Numbered from the stretch's first letter, positions 22,713-32,879 are shown. The stretch is 64,000 bases of DNA from Thamnaconus septentrionalis (GCA_009823395.1 CM020508.1:6922515-6986514), one strand, 5' to 3'. Translations and numbers: made by a program. Notes: generated from the sequence alone by a model not told the origin.

Positions 22713-25282
22713 TCCACTTCCTGTACATGATGACATCGTCCCGAGGAGCCGCTGCGTCTGCTAGGAAAACAAGTGCATGCACACGAACATGCAAGCACGC
22801 ACACACTCTGAACAAAAGAAAAAAAAAAAAAGCATGGCAACGCCGACGTTAACCACGACAACATGGCAGGTTGCCGTGGGCGTGTCCCCACGCCGCTCGC
22901 CGGACTGACGCACTTCCCCTCCGTCCCGTGTGCACGTGTCCCACAGGTCCGCATTCATTCAAGGTGAGATGCGGATGACATGACAAGCCGCTGCCATGGC
23001 AACGGCTGGTCGGGCAGAGCCGTGCAGCGTGAGGCTACATGTCGGCTGATAATGGAGTCGCCCCTCCTTTCTTCTCTAATCCCTCTTCCAGCCAAGTGAA
23101 AGACGGAGTCACGGTGGTTGGTGTCACACCTCTGGGGCCTTTTTTTTTTTTTTTTGCACTTTCTTTATCCGCCATTGCAAAAGCGGGGGACCCGGTGATT
23201 GTTGGGGATTGTGAAAAAGCTTCAATCAATGCACGATGAAGTAATTGGCCGGCCTGCTGATTGCTTCTCGAAGCCGCTGCTGCAGCCGCCGCCTGAGTTC
23301 AGAGTCTTTTCTGGAAGTTGTTTTCGCTCCATTGTTGCTTGGCAGGATCAGAGCCGCTGTGTGTTTTGGTCGTCGACTTGACGAGAGATTGATGAGACTG
23401 CACTTCCCGACTCTGTCCCGGTGCGATACACTGAGCTTGATTGGCACGCAGGCAGAGTGAGAGAAGGCAAAAAAAACAACAAAACAAAAAAACCCACAAC
23501 AACACAAGAACAAAACGCTGTCAAGCTCCTCCGTCGTTCCATGCTGCTAATGTTTTTGATATGATAATTATGTTTGTTCATTTTGCAGCTGCTTGTTACG
23601 CTAATTGCACTTCACAACGCTAATTAGGCGGAGGTCTCTGCACTGTTGTTGTCGTGTTTATGTTGTTGCATTGTTCTTTTTTAATTATTTTAATGAGAGA
23701 GGGCACCGTCGCCGTTTGTGTGATGAGAAAGGAAAAAGAAAATCTACACTCTGACTGAGACTGATGGCTCGACTCCAGCCAGGTGAGGTGAGCCTCACAC
23801 CACTGTGTTAACTAACCTGAAGGAAATCAGCGGTGCAATTTGAAGACTAAAGGGATAATTGGCACAAAATTGAGATTTCCTCTATTTTTAGAGTCAAGAT
23901 TAACACGTCGACCCTGTTTGACTCGAGATTGCAATGTGTTGTTTTTTTTGGCCTAAATATACACTGTACTGCACCTTCATGTGTACTGCAGGTACTTTAC
24001 ATGCTGCTGGAAGTTTCCATATTTGTGAGAGCTCATTATGACGTGGCCAAACTCTACCTTTTCATTTTCCCATTTCTTATGCGCTGCAGCATCACTGCAC
24101 TCGTTTAACTCGTCGTCTCTCCATCCCCAGTAGCCTGTTCTATGTCAACATTGTGTACTCATTAGGCCGTTGCACAGTGGTGCAGTCTGCGTGATACGCA
24201 GGTATATGCTGTGCAACCACTAGAAAAGGTCCCGAATTACCATACAACCACTAAGAAATGCGCATTTAAAATCTTGATAAAAAAGGATGTTTTATGTTCT
24301 GATCTGTTAGAAAGCCAGCCATTGCTTTAGTGCCGCTTCAGAGAATTTATTTGTATGTTCTTGCACTTGATTGCCAAAACTTTATTTTTTATATGTGTGT
24401 TCATTATCTATTAATTATACATTTCTTTCTTTCTATTTTACAAATTTTCTCTTGTGCAAGCTGTTCGTCAGTTAATTAAATAACTATGCTGCATACCATA
24501 CTTGTACATTTAGACAATACACAATCAGTCTTTCGTGATCTCACTAATGTGGATTCATATTAAATGCATGACTGAGCATGGTGGTTCTTGTTTTGTGTTG
24601 TTTTGAAGCAGCTGCTGTCTGACAGATGTGTACCAGGCTGGGAGGGAGGAAAACCAACAACTATACCATACAGCTCCCATTGCATCACATTGTCGTTGAT
24701 CTTGTGCACTTGTGCTCCCGTCACGAGGCCCAACTGTTCATTTATTAAGGTATTTGCGCAAGTATATATAAACATTGGAACAATTATAAATAGATAAATA
24801 ATAAATATGTTCTACTTAATACCCAAGAAACATACGATGAACAGATCAAAACGGCTGTACTTGAGAAAAGAGACTTGCCCCCCTGAACTGCGCTCCACTC
24901 ACCTGGCATTTCAGACGCTGGAAAGGACCGTCGCCTCGGCAGAGTGTAGATGAGACGATACATAGCTGGTGACATTTACGCAGAGTCAAAGGATTCGGCT
25001 ACCCCCTCATCTCGCCCGTCCATTGTCAGCCTCCCTCTGTGGCCTATAATGAGAACGAGCGAAGGCCGGGGCCCCAGTAGAAATAGTCCGTGTCCTGGTT
25101 AAATGCAACACCTCTCTTTGGCTGCTATTTGGGCTGCGTGATTCACGGTGATTCACGCCGGCGTGATGTGTGTTCTCTCTGTTCTCGCAGGATGAGCTGG
25201 ATGACCGGGGGGAGGGGGGACATAAGGACCGCGGTTAGGAACATGGAATTGTGTGTGTATATGGGGCGTATGTGTAGGCTGT
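22713..25282. other. Unique sequence with RFX-like cluster
   Basis: 22,830-23,003 holds several X-box-like words. A poly-T run lies at 23,140-23,155. 23,575-23,700 is TAAT-rich (GCTAATTGCACTTC and GCTAATTAGGCGG). 23,700-25,280 is featureless apart from AT-rich patches. No gene was recognised. Confidence 0.4.
22990..23003 (+). promoter_or_regulatory. Near-perfect RFX X-box motif
   Basis: GCTGCCATGGCAAC matches GTTGCCATGGCAAC at 13 of 14 positions, nearly a full palindrome. Half-site words CATGGCAACG (from 22,833) and GTTGCCGTGGGC (from about 22,869) lie upstream. RFX factors control ciliary and other genes through such sites. No adjacent gene is identified. Confidence 0.5.
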
Positions 25283-25298
25283 GCCACGTGCACGTGGC
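25283..25298. promoter_or_regulatory. Perfect palindrome of two abutting E-boxes
   Basis: GCCACGTGCACGTGGC is its own reverse complement and contains two head-to-tail CACGTG E-boxes (25285-25290, 25291-25296). Another CACGTG lies at 25,543-25,548. CACGTG is the core bound by USF, MYC/MAX, MITF/TFEB and CLOCK-type bHLH factors. Confidence 0.5.
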
Positions 25299-26102
25299 GA
25301 AGTAAAAAAAGAAGAAGAAAGAAACAGAGAGAGAGAGAGAGAGGAAGCGATGTGAAGGAGCGTCGGCTGGAGTGCTTAATTTGTCAGCCCACTTTTGAGC
25401 CCACTTTCACGTTTAAGGAGGGAGGAAAAAATAGCAAGCAGCCACAATTTTTTCTTTTTTCACCGCTTGCCGTCATGCGCTCTAAAGGAGGTGTTTGTGG
25501 AGCCCAGTGTGCGCGCGGGAGCGTGCGTGCGTGCGTGTTGCCCACGTGCCGTCTTGGTGGCAGGTGCAGCGACTGAATAGAATGCAGAAGAGAAGAAAAG
25601 ACCCCGCTTGGTTGGTACCCCCCCACCCCCCTACTGTGCCTCCGTGCACGCCTGGGTTGGAATCACGAGTGAGTGACAGGCGCCTGCTTAATCGAACCCC
25701 GCCGCGTGTTGTGTATGCATAAACAATTTGAAAAGGTGAGCAGCTAATGGACTGATATGACGCGGCAGGGGAGGAGGGACGTCGCACGCACGGCTCCTTG
25801 TGCAAGACAAACATCTCTTGCTGGTCGAGCTAATTGTTTACCCTGATGCCACTCGGCATCTGCTGCAGGCAACCGGGCTTGTGTTTGTGTCCGCCCGTGC
25901 ATGTGTGCCGTTTGGAGTGCACAACCAGCTCCCAGTGGCCATGTGGGTGTGTGGTGGGTAGCTCCGAGTTACATTAATAGCCAAAGGGCAGAGAGGCAGG
26001 CAGGCAGGCGGGTGGGAGGCAAGGAGGACATAGACAGGAAGGGGAAATACAGTTTGCTGGTCGCCCACCACTTCCTGTGTGTGTGTCCTACGCTCGCAGC
26101 CC

Positions 26103-26103
<1 letters not shown>
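25299..26103. other. GC-balanced unique sequence
   Basis: Contains a short GA run (25,327-25,343) and a (GCGT) run near 25,518-25,538. No gene was recognised. Confidence 0.4.

Positions 26104-26157
<54 letters not shown>
26104..26157. repeat. (CAG)18 trinucleotide repeat
   Basis: Eighteen perfect CAG units followed by CCGCCGCC. Depending on frame it reads as poly-Ser (plus) or poly-Ala/Cys (minus), but the flanking frames look like chance. No splice or start context supports a coding repeat. Confidence 0.97.
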
Positions 26158-26159
<2 letters not shown>

Positions 26160-27194
26160 GCCGCCTCTCGAAAAAAACAGTTTGTTTGCTCGCAGCACCG
26201 GCTGAGATAAAGACGTAAACAGCGTGACCAAATGGGCGAGGAAATAATAGGTGCTGACAAAGAAGCAGTCATTGTGTGTTACCACAGGGACGGAGGTTAT
26301 GCAAGTTACAGGAAGGTGCAAGGAGGATTAGCCCCGCCCTCTCGCGTGTTGATAAGTCCTGAGTGTGAAACCAAGGCTGCGGATTGTTCGAAGAGAACAC
26401 AAAGATCACAGCGGCTCCATGAAGCAGCCGCCCATCAGCAGTCGTCCTGTCACACAACAGGAATCAGAGCAGCGACCTGGGTGCACAGTGCATTGCCAGA
26501 CCGGAGAAGCTGCAGTGCGCAGACTCCTCCAGCAGAGGTCCTTGTCTCATTAGTTGTCGGAGTGCTTTTTTGTCCTTCCCACCCACAGCTTATAAGAGTG
26601 AAAAGATGATGAAGGTGAATTGCAGGAGATCAGAGAGTCCGACGACCCAGATCTGACAGCCAAACAGAGGAACAGCAACACTTGACGACACACAATCAAC
26701 AAAATGAATCAAATGCTTATTTATTTCTGCAGCCCAAATTCGAAAAAAAAAAAAAAAAAAAAAAAAAAGGTATTTGCCTCAGAGGGCTTTACATTCTGCA
26801 CAGATGTTCAACTGCAGGAATCCATAAGTCTAAAAGCATGTAAGCTATGAGTCCTGGAGCAGGATCACAGAGGGCAAAAAAAACCCAACAGCAAGCACAA
26901 CCAACACGTGCGTCCTCGCAGTTGAGAATCGCTTGATAAGAACTGTTTGAGACATATTTACTCTTATACTTTTCATGTGCTTCGGAGAAAGACTCTGACC
27001 CAGGGCCTCGTGGCCGATGCGATTGGACAGGATACGATGTGACTGGTTAATGAGCAGCATCTGATTTGCACATAAACTGAGCTCTGGTTTGAGGCAATCC
27101 CTTCTCCCCCCACCATTGCCCTTCTGGGATCCCACATCCCCACTGAACTTTCCACCCACTCACTGAGGAATGTGGAGAGGGTGGAAAAGGGGGA
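26158..27194. other. Unique sequence with poly-A run
   Basis: A run of 26 A at 26,743-26,768 has no recognisable retroposon body before it. Frames of 104-125 codons show nothing known. Confidence 0.4.
26743..26768. repeat. Poly-A tract
   Basis: 26 consecutive A. Its length is likely to be polymorphic or error-prone. Confidence 0.95.
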
Positions 27195-27222
27195 AGAGGA
27201 GGAGGAGGAGGAGGAGGAGGAG
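27195..27222. repeat. (AGG)9 trinucleotide tract
   Basis: Perfect AGG array inside a purine-rich patch. The 199-codon minus frame spanning 27,047-27,646 depends on this tract and on neighbouring C/G-rich runs. Confidence 0.95.
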
Positions 27223-27799
27223 TGGGGGCTGCACGAGGCAAAGAGATGGGTGAGCGGTGGGTGAGGCAGAGGGGTCTACAAAGAGAGATGAAACTCTGGA
27301 GACGAGCAAAAGGCCCCGAGAGCGACAAAAATTCTCGGACGCAATCATAATAAATGGCTCTCGCAGCTAATCCGCCAGGCCCCCCCCTCGCCCTCCTCCC
27401 CTGCCCCCCTCCCCCTCCCGTCCGAGTGTTTGTCTGGTCACTGGATGATGTGAGAACGGCCGCTGGAATGCAGCTGCAAAGCCAGCGATGACACGTCACG
27501 GGGGTCTCCGTGGCCAAGTGTTCTCCGCTCCAAACAGGTGAGGATTGACACCGATGGGAGAGAGGGCATGGGAACAAGGCAGAGGAAGAGAGAGAGAGAC
27601 ATGTGGAGTCAAAGACGTGTCCAGAAAGTGAACACCACCTGCACATGCATGTCCTCAGTCTGGATAAAAAAGAAAAGAAATTTTTTTTCTGTATGAGGGC
27701 AATGTGGGAATATACTGTTATAAAAGAAATGACAGTAAATGTGTCGATTTCAACAAGCAGTTTACGATTTCAGCATTCCATTGGCGGGGCAACAATTCT
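27223..27799. other. GC-rich then AT-rich unique sequence
   Basis: 27,375-27,425 is C-rich. No gene or known repeat was recognised. Confidence 0.4.
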
Positions 27800-28110
27800 G
27801 ATCTTATGAATACACCCACTTCTTCCTGAGCTCAGGGTTGCAGGGGTTTGCTGGAGCCTATCCCAGCTGCCATAGGGTGAAGGCACACCCTCGCCAGTCC
27901 AGTTCATCACAGGGCCGCGTAGAGACAAACCAAGACTAGCAACCATTTGCACTCCCATGCACAACTACCGTCAATTCAGAGTTCCCAATCACATACATGT
28001 TGACTGTGGGAGGAAGCTGGGGAACCCACGCAGGCACAGGGAGAGCATGCAAACTCCACACAGAAAGGTCCCAGGTCGGGGATCGAACCCACCACCTTCT
28101 TGCTGACCCA
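27800..28110 (-). mobile_element. Teleost SINE-like repeat, long copy
   Basis: Words in order on plus: GCTGGAGCCTATCCCAGCTG, CAGTCCAGTTCATCACAGGG, GACTGTGGGAGGAAGCTGGG, GAACCCACGCAGGCACAGGG, CATGCAAACTCCACACAGAA and GGGGATCGAACCCACC. This is, from memory, a very abundant fish repeat. On the minus strand it starts with a pol III B box (GGTTCGATCCC) and so resembles a tRNA-headed SINE. The A-box end is missing, so the copy is 5'-truncated. It is about 300 bp long. Confidence 0.75.
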
Positions 28111-28249
28111 TTTATATACAAACACATATGGAATAAATAAATAAATACACACAAAATAATTTTCGCACACCTACATGAGCTTGTACGTCCACAAACAACT
28201 ATCAAGTGTACTAAACAGTTTCCTGGCCTTTGATGTGGGGAAAGATATA

Positions 28250-28251
<2 letters not shown>
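28111..28251. other. Spacer, nothing recognised
   Basis: AT-rich, with a short AAATAAAT run. It ends at the AC array. Confidence 0.4.

Positions 28252-28312
<61 letters not shown>
28252..28312. repeat. (AC)30 microsatellite
   Basis: Uninterrupted AC array. Confidence 0.98.
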
Positions 28313-28315
<3 letters not shown>

Positions 28316-28418
28316 ACAATAGATGGACGTAAGAGCAAGAGGCGTGTGTAATTATCCTGACGCTGATGTGTCAGTGTTTGTTATTACTGCCGCTTGTTTT
28401 TGCATCATACATCTGCTA

Positions 28419-28442
28419 TGTGTGTGTGTGTGTGTGTGTGTG
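28419..28442. repeat. (TG)12 microsatellite
   Basis: Uninterrupted TG tract about 107 bp after the AC tract. The two are complementary in orientation and could form a large hairpin. Confidence 0.97.
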
Positions 28443-28547
28443 ACCTGCGCTTGTCATGAGACGTGTTTTGTCGGTGGCAGAAATGACATCACAGGCCCTC
28501 AGGAACTTGTTTTCCCCTTTTCGTCGCCGCCGCCGGACAAGCCGCTC

Positions 28548-28549
<2 letters not shown>

Positions 28550-28591
<42 letters not shown>

Positions 28592-28602
28592 CTCTCTCTC
28601 TC
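28550..28602. repeat. (CT)n microsatellite
   Basis: Nearly perfect CT array with one TTCC interruption. Confidence 0.97.
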
Positions 28603-28892
28603 TTTTGTCATCCGAAGATCTCGGCCTCGCTGAAAGCAGGTGCCCCCCCCCCCTCCTTCTTCTTTCTGCTACGCCTCTCATTCAGCGAGGAATTCCAGAG
28701 CGTAAAGTGGCCGCATTGTTGATGAAAGGTTAGAGCTGTTCCCAAATCTCCGCCCAAAATGAAAAGGGCCTCGGCCGGCTCTCCAGCGGCCGGTCGGAGA
28801 AAGGGAGGGGTGACATTTTGGTTGCATCAGCTGTATATCTAAAGTGTCTGCCGCGAAATGCCAAAATGATCAAAGCCAAAACGGAGAGGATA

Positions 28893-28894
<2 letters not shown>
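28603..28894. other. GC-rich unique spacer
   Basis: Contains a C-run near 28,644-28,652. Frames here derive from neighbouring CT and CA tracts. No gene was recognised. Confidence 0.4.

Positions 28895-28922
<28 letters not shown>
28895..28922. repeat. (AC)14 microsatellite
   Basis: Uninterrupted AC array. Confidence 0.97.
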
Positions 28923-28926
<4 letters not shown>

Positions 28927-28974
28927 GTGCGCAGAGAGCTCAGAGGTGCTCTTTGTTTCGCTTATCGGCCCACA

Positions 28975-29130
28975 GAACCCGAGTCGGGCCTCATAAAAAG
29001 TCATTACGCCTCGCTGGCCCCGCAAAGTATTAATTCCGCTGAATACCCCTCATTTAGCGGCAAACATTTACACACAGAAAAAGGGAATTTATTGGGTCTT
29101 TACGCTGGGGATTAGATTTGCTGTTTTTAA
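28975..29130. promoter_or_regulatory. CNE-like segment
   Basis: A complex non-repetitive stretch containing AAAGTCATTACGCC, AGTATTAATTCCGC, CCTCATTTAGCGGC and GGGGATTAGATTTG (a PITX/OTX-type GGATTA core). It is enhancer-like in texture only. Confidence 0.25.
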
Positions 29131-29824
29131 ATTAGTGTCTGTTCGAGGGCAGAGACGACGGGATTGGAGCCTCGGTGGGAGGAAACGCGGAGAGATTTCC
29201 TGAGAGGAGGCAGGTGGCGGTGACACGCGGCATTAAATCTCTTCCTCCGGATCAGCCGAGCCAGCGCTGCTGGCTCCCCTTTATTTTAAACCTTTGACGC
29301 ACACCTAGGTGACGTGCTGCAGATGCAGAGAACAGGGATCTCTCCACTTGAAGGGACCAAAAGTTCAATTTGCAAAGGTTCCGCGAAAGGGCGGGAGGCC
29401 ATTGACCTTCGCCGTGGTTGGAGGTCGGGGGGAGGGAGAGGGGATCACCAGCAGCTTGAATGAACAGCCTCCGTGGAAAACTTTTATAACTGTTGTGGCA
29501 ACAGCCCCCCCCACCGACCCCCCAGCTCCGGCCCTCCTGTTTAGACGCACGTTTTCACATCGTGGTGATTTTGGCTTTTAACGTTGAGCGCGATGACTGC
29601 ACACAAAGTTCTGAGAACGGCTCCCAGGCTGCGGACCCCTCCCCCACCCGTGCCCCCGCACGGCCGTGCGAACCGGCCGAGCGGTGATGTCATGCTTCAG
29701 TCAGAGGGAAAGTTGCAGAGCAACAGCGGGGATTAGCTCCGTGTTGTTGTTGTACGACTTCATTTTTCCCTCCTGCAAAATAACAGCGCTGACGTCTGTT
29801 CGTGTCGTCTTTCCCGTCGTGCAG
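29131..29824. other. GC-rich unique sequence
   Basis: Becomes increasingly CpG-rich towards 29,600. Minus and plus frames of 60-90 codons have no recognisable domain. Confidence 0.35.
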
Positions 29825-29851
29825 GTGAACGTCTATAAGTGCAGCCTGTCT
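29825..29851 (+). other. Possible 27-nt microexon
   Basis: A T/C-rich acceptor (CGTCTTTCCCGTCGTGCAG) precedes the segment, and GTAAGTGCG, a strong donor, follows. The 27-nt insert is open in the frame VNVYKCSLS. Very short splice-bounded segments occur by chance, so this is flagged and not called as an exon. Confidence 0.12.
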
Positions 29852-30045
29852 GTAAGTGCGTACGGTGTCTCGTTACAAGTCGGCATACTGTGGCTTTTTC
29901 AGCGGTTTCACATCGACACAGATTCACTGCGCTTTCGCTGCTTTTTGTTTTGTTGTGTTTTCTTGGCCGCAGCCGTCTCTAAACTCAAACTCCTGCCCGC
30001 TCCTTCCCTGCAGAAAAGGGAGTCACCGGGCCAGAGGTGGGGTCA

Positions 30046-30054
30046 TATATAAAG
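30046..30054 (+). promoter_or_regulatory. TATA-box-like motif
   Basis: TATATAAAG in GC-rich surroundings (GGTCATATATAAAGATTACC) would place a start site near 30,075-30,080, just before the candidate first exon. Confidence 0.25.
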
Positions 30055-30076
30055 ATTACCAGGGCGGTGCGAGCTC

Positions 30077-30238
30077 AAGCTCCGCTCGACGCGGCAGGCA
30101 GTGCAAACAGAATGGATGTATTTGCTTTTCATGTGAAAATCAATGGGTCCAGACAGATGGCGGTTTGTTTCCTGGCTATTTACTCCGGGCTGGCTGACAA
30201 ATGTCCTCGCGGGCCCGGCGGAGGCCGACGCTGCCCAG
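30077..30238 (+). other. Candidate first exon, unidentified
   Basis: Downstream of the TATA motif, two overlapping frames run to a consensus donor (CCCAG then GTGAGTGCG at 30,239). The ATG at 30,143 gives 32 codons ending exactly in phase at the donor. Its middle is hydrophobic (WLFTPGWLTNVLAG) and its end, AEADAAQ, looks like a signal-peptidase region. The ATG at 30,112 has a better start context (A at -3, G at +4) and opens 42 codons in another frame. An acceptor-like sequence ends at 30,013, so an internal exon is an alternative. I do not recognise the protein. Confidence 0.18.
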
Positions 30239-30749
30239 GTGAGTGCGAGGCGAACGCCGCCCCTCCCACTTCCGGATGACAGATTCGCCAGCTCCCGCCC
30301 TCCGCCCTCCTCCCCGTCCATCCGCTCCTCAATCCCGACTTGGAGAAGAAGAAGGAGGAAAAAAAGGCTTATTTGTTTAATAATCCACTGCCGGCAAGAT
30401 TAGCATCTTTTATCTTTGTTTTTTCTTTTCATCAGAAACATTGGCCACGCAACGCTTCCAGAACGCCAACTGGAATTGTTCCGTTCTGAAGAAACACAGG
30501 GGCTTCTTTATTCATGCGGGCACGTTGTGTGGTGAGTCATATTGTAGAACGGGAGACAGACAGACAGCGTCATCTATGGGCTGTTGCAGCCAAAGATAGA
30601 TGGTGACAAATACGTTGATGAATACTTCATGGCAGCCTCGTCTGGAATGCCTGCACTTAAATGGATGGCTGAACTTGGACTGGCTCGTGCACTGATTTCA
30701 AAAAAAAAAAATAGGAAGGAAAAAAAGGGTGGAGGTGCCAAAAGAGCAG
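30239..30749. other. Unique sequence, nothing recognised
   Basis: Follows the candidate donor. Includes a GGAGAAGAAGAAGGAGG purine patch and no further gene-like signal. Confidence 0.35.
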
Positions 30750-30781
30750 CAGACAGACAGACAGACAGACAGACAGACAGG
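30750..30781. repeat. (CAGA)n tetranucleotide repeat
   Basis: About 7.5 CAGA units. Confidence 0.95.
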
Positions 30782-31150
30782 AGATACATTATCATTCCTC
30801 CCTCGATCGAACGGAGCGCACCTCCTGCATGAGTCAGGGATATGAAAACAGATTGAGTGCGTTTCCTTGGAAGAGCCACAATGTCTCTTGTTCGTCTGCG
30901 GGCACGCCCACTCCGAAGAACCACTTTCCCCCAGACGCAAATTTAAACAAATTGCCTTTACTGGAATTCTCTCCAACTGGGACATCCAGCGCTCCAGCGT
31001 TTGTCCTGCTCTCAGCGACCGCGAAACTCCGGCAGCGATCCTCCCCGGAATCAGACTTTCCTCCTGCTTCGCTGGCGAGATATTATTAGCGACAATGACA
31101 ACGAAGAGACACAGAAAAATTTTTCTGTCTTTCAGAAGTTTTTCCTGCAA

Positions 31151-31153
<3 letters not shown>
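30782..31153. other. Unique sequence, moderately CpG-rich
   Basis: No recognisable gene. Plus frames of 86-166 codons enter the CT array and are not convincing. Confidence 0.35.

Positions 31154-31197
<44 letters not shown>
31154..31197. repeat. (TC)22 microsatellite
   Basis: Uninterrupted TC array. Confidence 0.97.
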
Positions 31198-31199
<2 letters not shown>

Positions 31200-31540
31200 C
31201 TTTTTGCACTTGCACCATCGTCATTTATATTCATCTTGAAACAGAGGAGACTGTTCCTTCCCTCTCGTCTCCCTGTTTTGCAAGGGGAAGAGGAGGAGGA
31301 GGAAGAGGAGGTGGGAAATGTTGAGGGGGTGGGTTTTGCCGCGGCTGAAAGTCAGCATTCCTGCTAGACCGGAGCCGAGCAGAGGTTTTGCAGTGGGAGA
31401 GCGGTGGGTGGAGGTGTGGGTGGCGGCGGCGCAGCCGAGTGAGCGAGAAGCCGCACAGTTCCTGATTCCACAGCCCTGAGCTCACCACCTTTCGCGCCTG
31501 CCGCCAGCCACTCCTTTTTCTCCTTCACACCATCCTCTCC
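31198..31540. other. Purine-rich then GC-rich unique sequence
   Basis: GGA-rich near 31,286-31,310 and GGTGG-rich near 31,400-31,430. No gene was recognised. Confidence 0.35.
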
Positions 31541-31579
31541 CCTCCTCCTCCTCCTCCTCCACCACCACCACCACCACCA
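31541..31579. repeat. (CTC)n then (ACC)n tract
   Basis: Two adjoining trinucleotide arrays. Confidence 0.96.
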
Positions 31580-32400
31580 TCACTATTTCTCCATATGAGG
31601 TGTTAACTCCTTGTTGGGCCGTTTTTTCAGAGCCACTGGCACGGCTCGGGAGCAACGGGTGGGGGTGGGGAGGAGGTGGGCGCGCTGCTCCGCCGGCTTA
31701 CTGGAAGCAAAGGTGTGCATGTCGGGAAAAGTTGAAATGAATCACTGCACTAGTGTTTTTTCCGACCTGTTTGAAGCACAGTGAAATCCGCCGGGGTGAT
31801 GCACACATGCACGCTCACACATACGCATATGCACACTCACACGTGCAGACAAAGGACTGAGAGCATGACGGAGGACGTGACCGACAACACAAAAAAAAAA
31901 AAACACAACAAAAAACACATTTAGTTCAGGGACTCGCAACAATCGTCTGCTGTGTCACGCCGTGTTCTAAAAAGGGCCAGTGCGCAATATTTAGCACCAT
32001 CTAATGGTGAGAAAGGATACAGCAAACGTGGCTGACATTCACGTCAGTTCTCTGATGCCACATCTTGCTTACTCTGTAAATCTCAAAGCAGCCCGAAGAG
32101 CTTCATAACACACGGCTGGTGGAGCTGTGCGTCTCTGACTCGCCCTCTACGTCAAGATAAACACTGGATAATAATACGAGCAAAACACTACCGAAATATT
32201 TTGTCTCTTGTTTCGCGTCACCTTCTCGACCAGGAGATGCCTGCAAAACGTGACGCTGCTGCGAAGCAATACTCGGGTTCATCGGCGAATCCGAGTCACA
32301 AGGCGCTACGTCATGCAGGCGGAGCTGAGAGGCCTCTTACGCAACGCAGCAACCTGGGTAGGGCGCAGGAGGCGCGCACAGTCACTCCACACCTCTGTTT
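31580..32400. other. Unique sequence, nothing recognised
   Basis: Includes G-rich GGGTGGGGGTGGGGAGG (31,659-31,675), a poly-A run near 31,891-31,902, and CACCAT-CTA-ATGGTG (31,995-32,009), which overlaps a weak minus-strand CTCF-like word. Confidence 0.35.
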
Positions 32401-32430
32401 TCACACAACACACACACACACTTGCATATG

Positions 32431-32468
<38 letters not shown>
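32401..32468. repeat. Facing CA and TG tracts
   Basis: A CA-rich stretch (about 32,403-32,421) and TG (32,434-32,468) lie 12 bp apart around CTTGCATATGCTC, forming a large imperfect inverted repeat with Z-DNA-prone arms. Confidence 0.9.
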
Positions 32469-32476
<8 letters not shown>

Positions 32477-32674
32477 GCGTGGCACAACGCAAGGTGTGAC
32501 ATTTGAATGTGCTGACTGTCCTTTGCTCGGCTGCGTGCGCAGGTGATGTGTGGAAAAAGATGGCCTTCTGATAGACCACCCCCCCACCCCCCACCACCAC
32601 CACCACCAACCCCCCAACCCCCTCGGCCGCGTCGCCGTCCTTTGTTTCGCCCGACCTCACCCCCACACCACCTT

Positions 32675-32676
<2 letters not shown>
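32469..32676. other. C-rich unique spacer
   Basis: Includes (CCA)n near 32,592-32,608. Gly/Trp- or Pro-rich frames here are artefacts. Confidence 0.4.

Positions 32677-32705
<29 letters not shown>
32677..32705. repeat. (TC)14 microsatellite
   Basis: Uninterrupted TC array. Confidence 0.97.
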
Positions 32706-32708
<3 letters not shown>

Positions 32709-32808
32709 CCCACATAGAACGTAAGCATAGCTCACATGGCTACATATTGTCCTCTGGCTATAAATAGATCCACTCGCTTGCGTCGACTCCTCAATGAATC
32801 TGGGCCAT

Positions 32809-32876
32809 GCCCCCCCCCCCCCCCACCCCCCACCACCACCACCACCCCGGCCCCTCCCCCCTCCCCCTCCCCCTCC
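32809..32876. repeat. C-rich low-complexity tract
   Basis: Poly-C of about 16, then CCACC and CCCTCC repeats. Confidence 0.9.
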
Positions 32877-32879
32877 AGT

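Noticed and set aside
25170..25240. Exon after the TTCTCGCAG acceptor (GATGAGCTGGATGACC)
   Set aside because: The acidic frame stops within about 15 codons and the alternative frame has no known homology.
25660..25720. Possible minus-strand tRNA (GGGTTCGATTAAG resembles a B box)
   Set aside because: No A box at the right spacing and no acceptor or T-stem pairing.
26743..26768. Poly-A as the tail of a processed pseudogene
   Set aside because: No polyadenylation-signal-bearing body or target duplication was seen in the preceding sequence.
27047..27646. 199-codon minus-strand frame
   Set aside because: Built on a GGA array and C/G-rich runs (Pro and Gly stretches). No recognisable protein.
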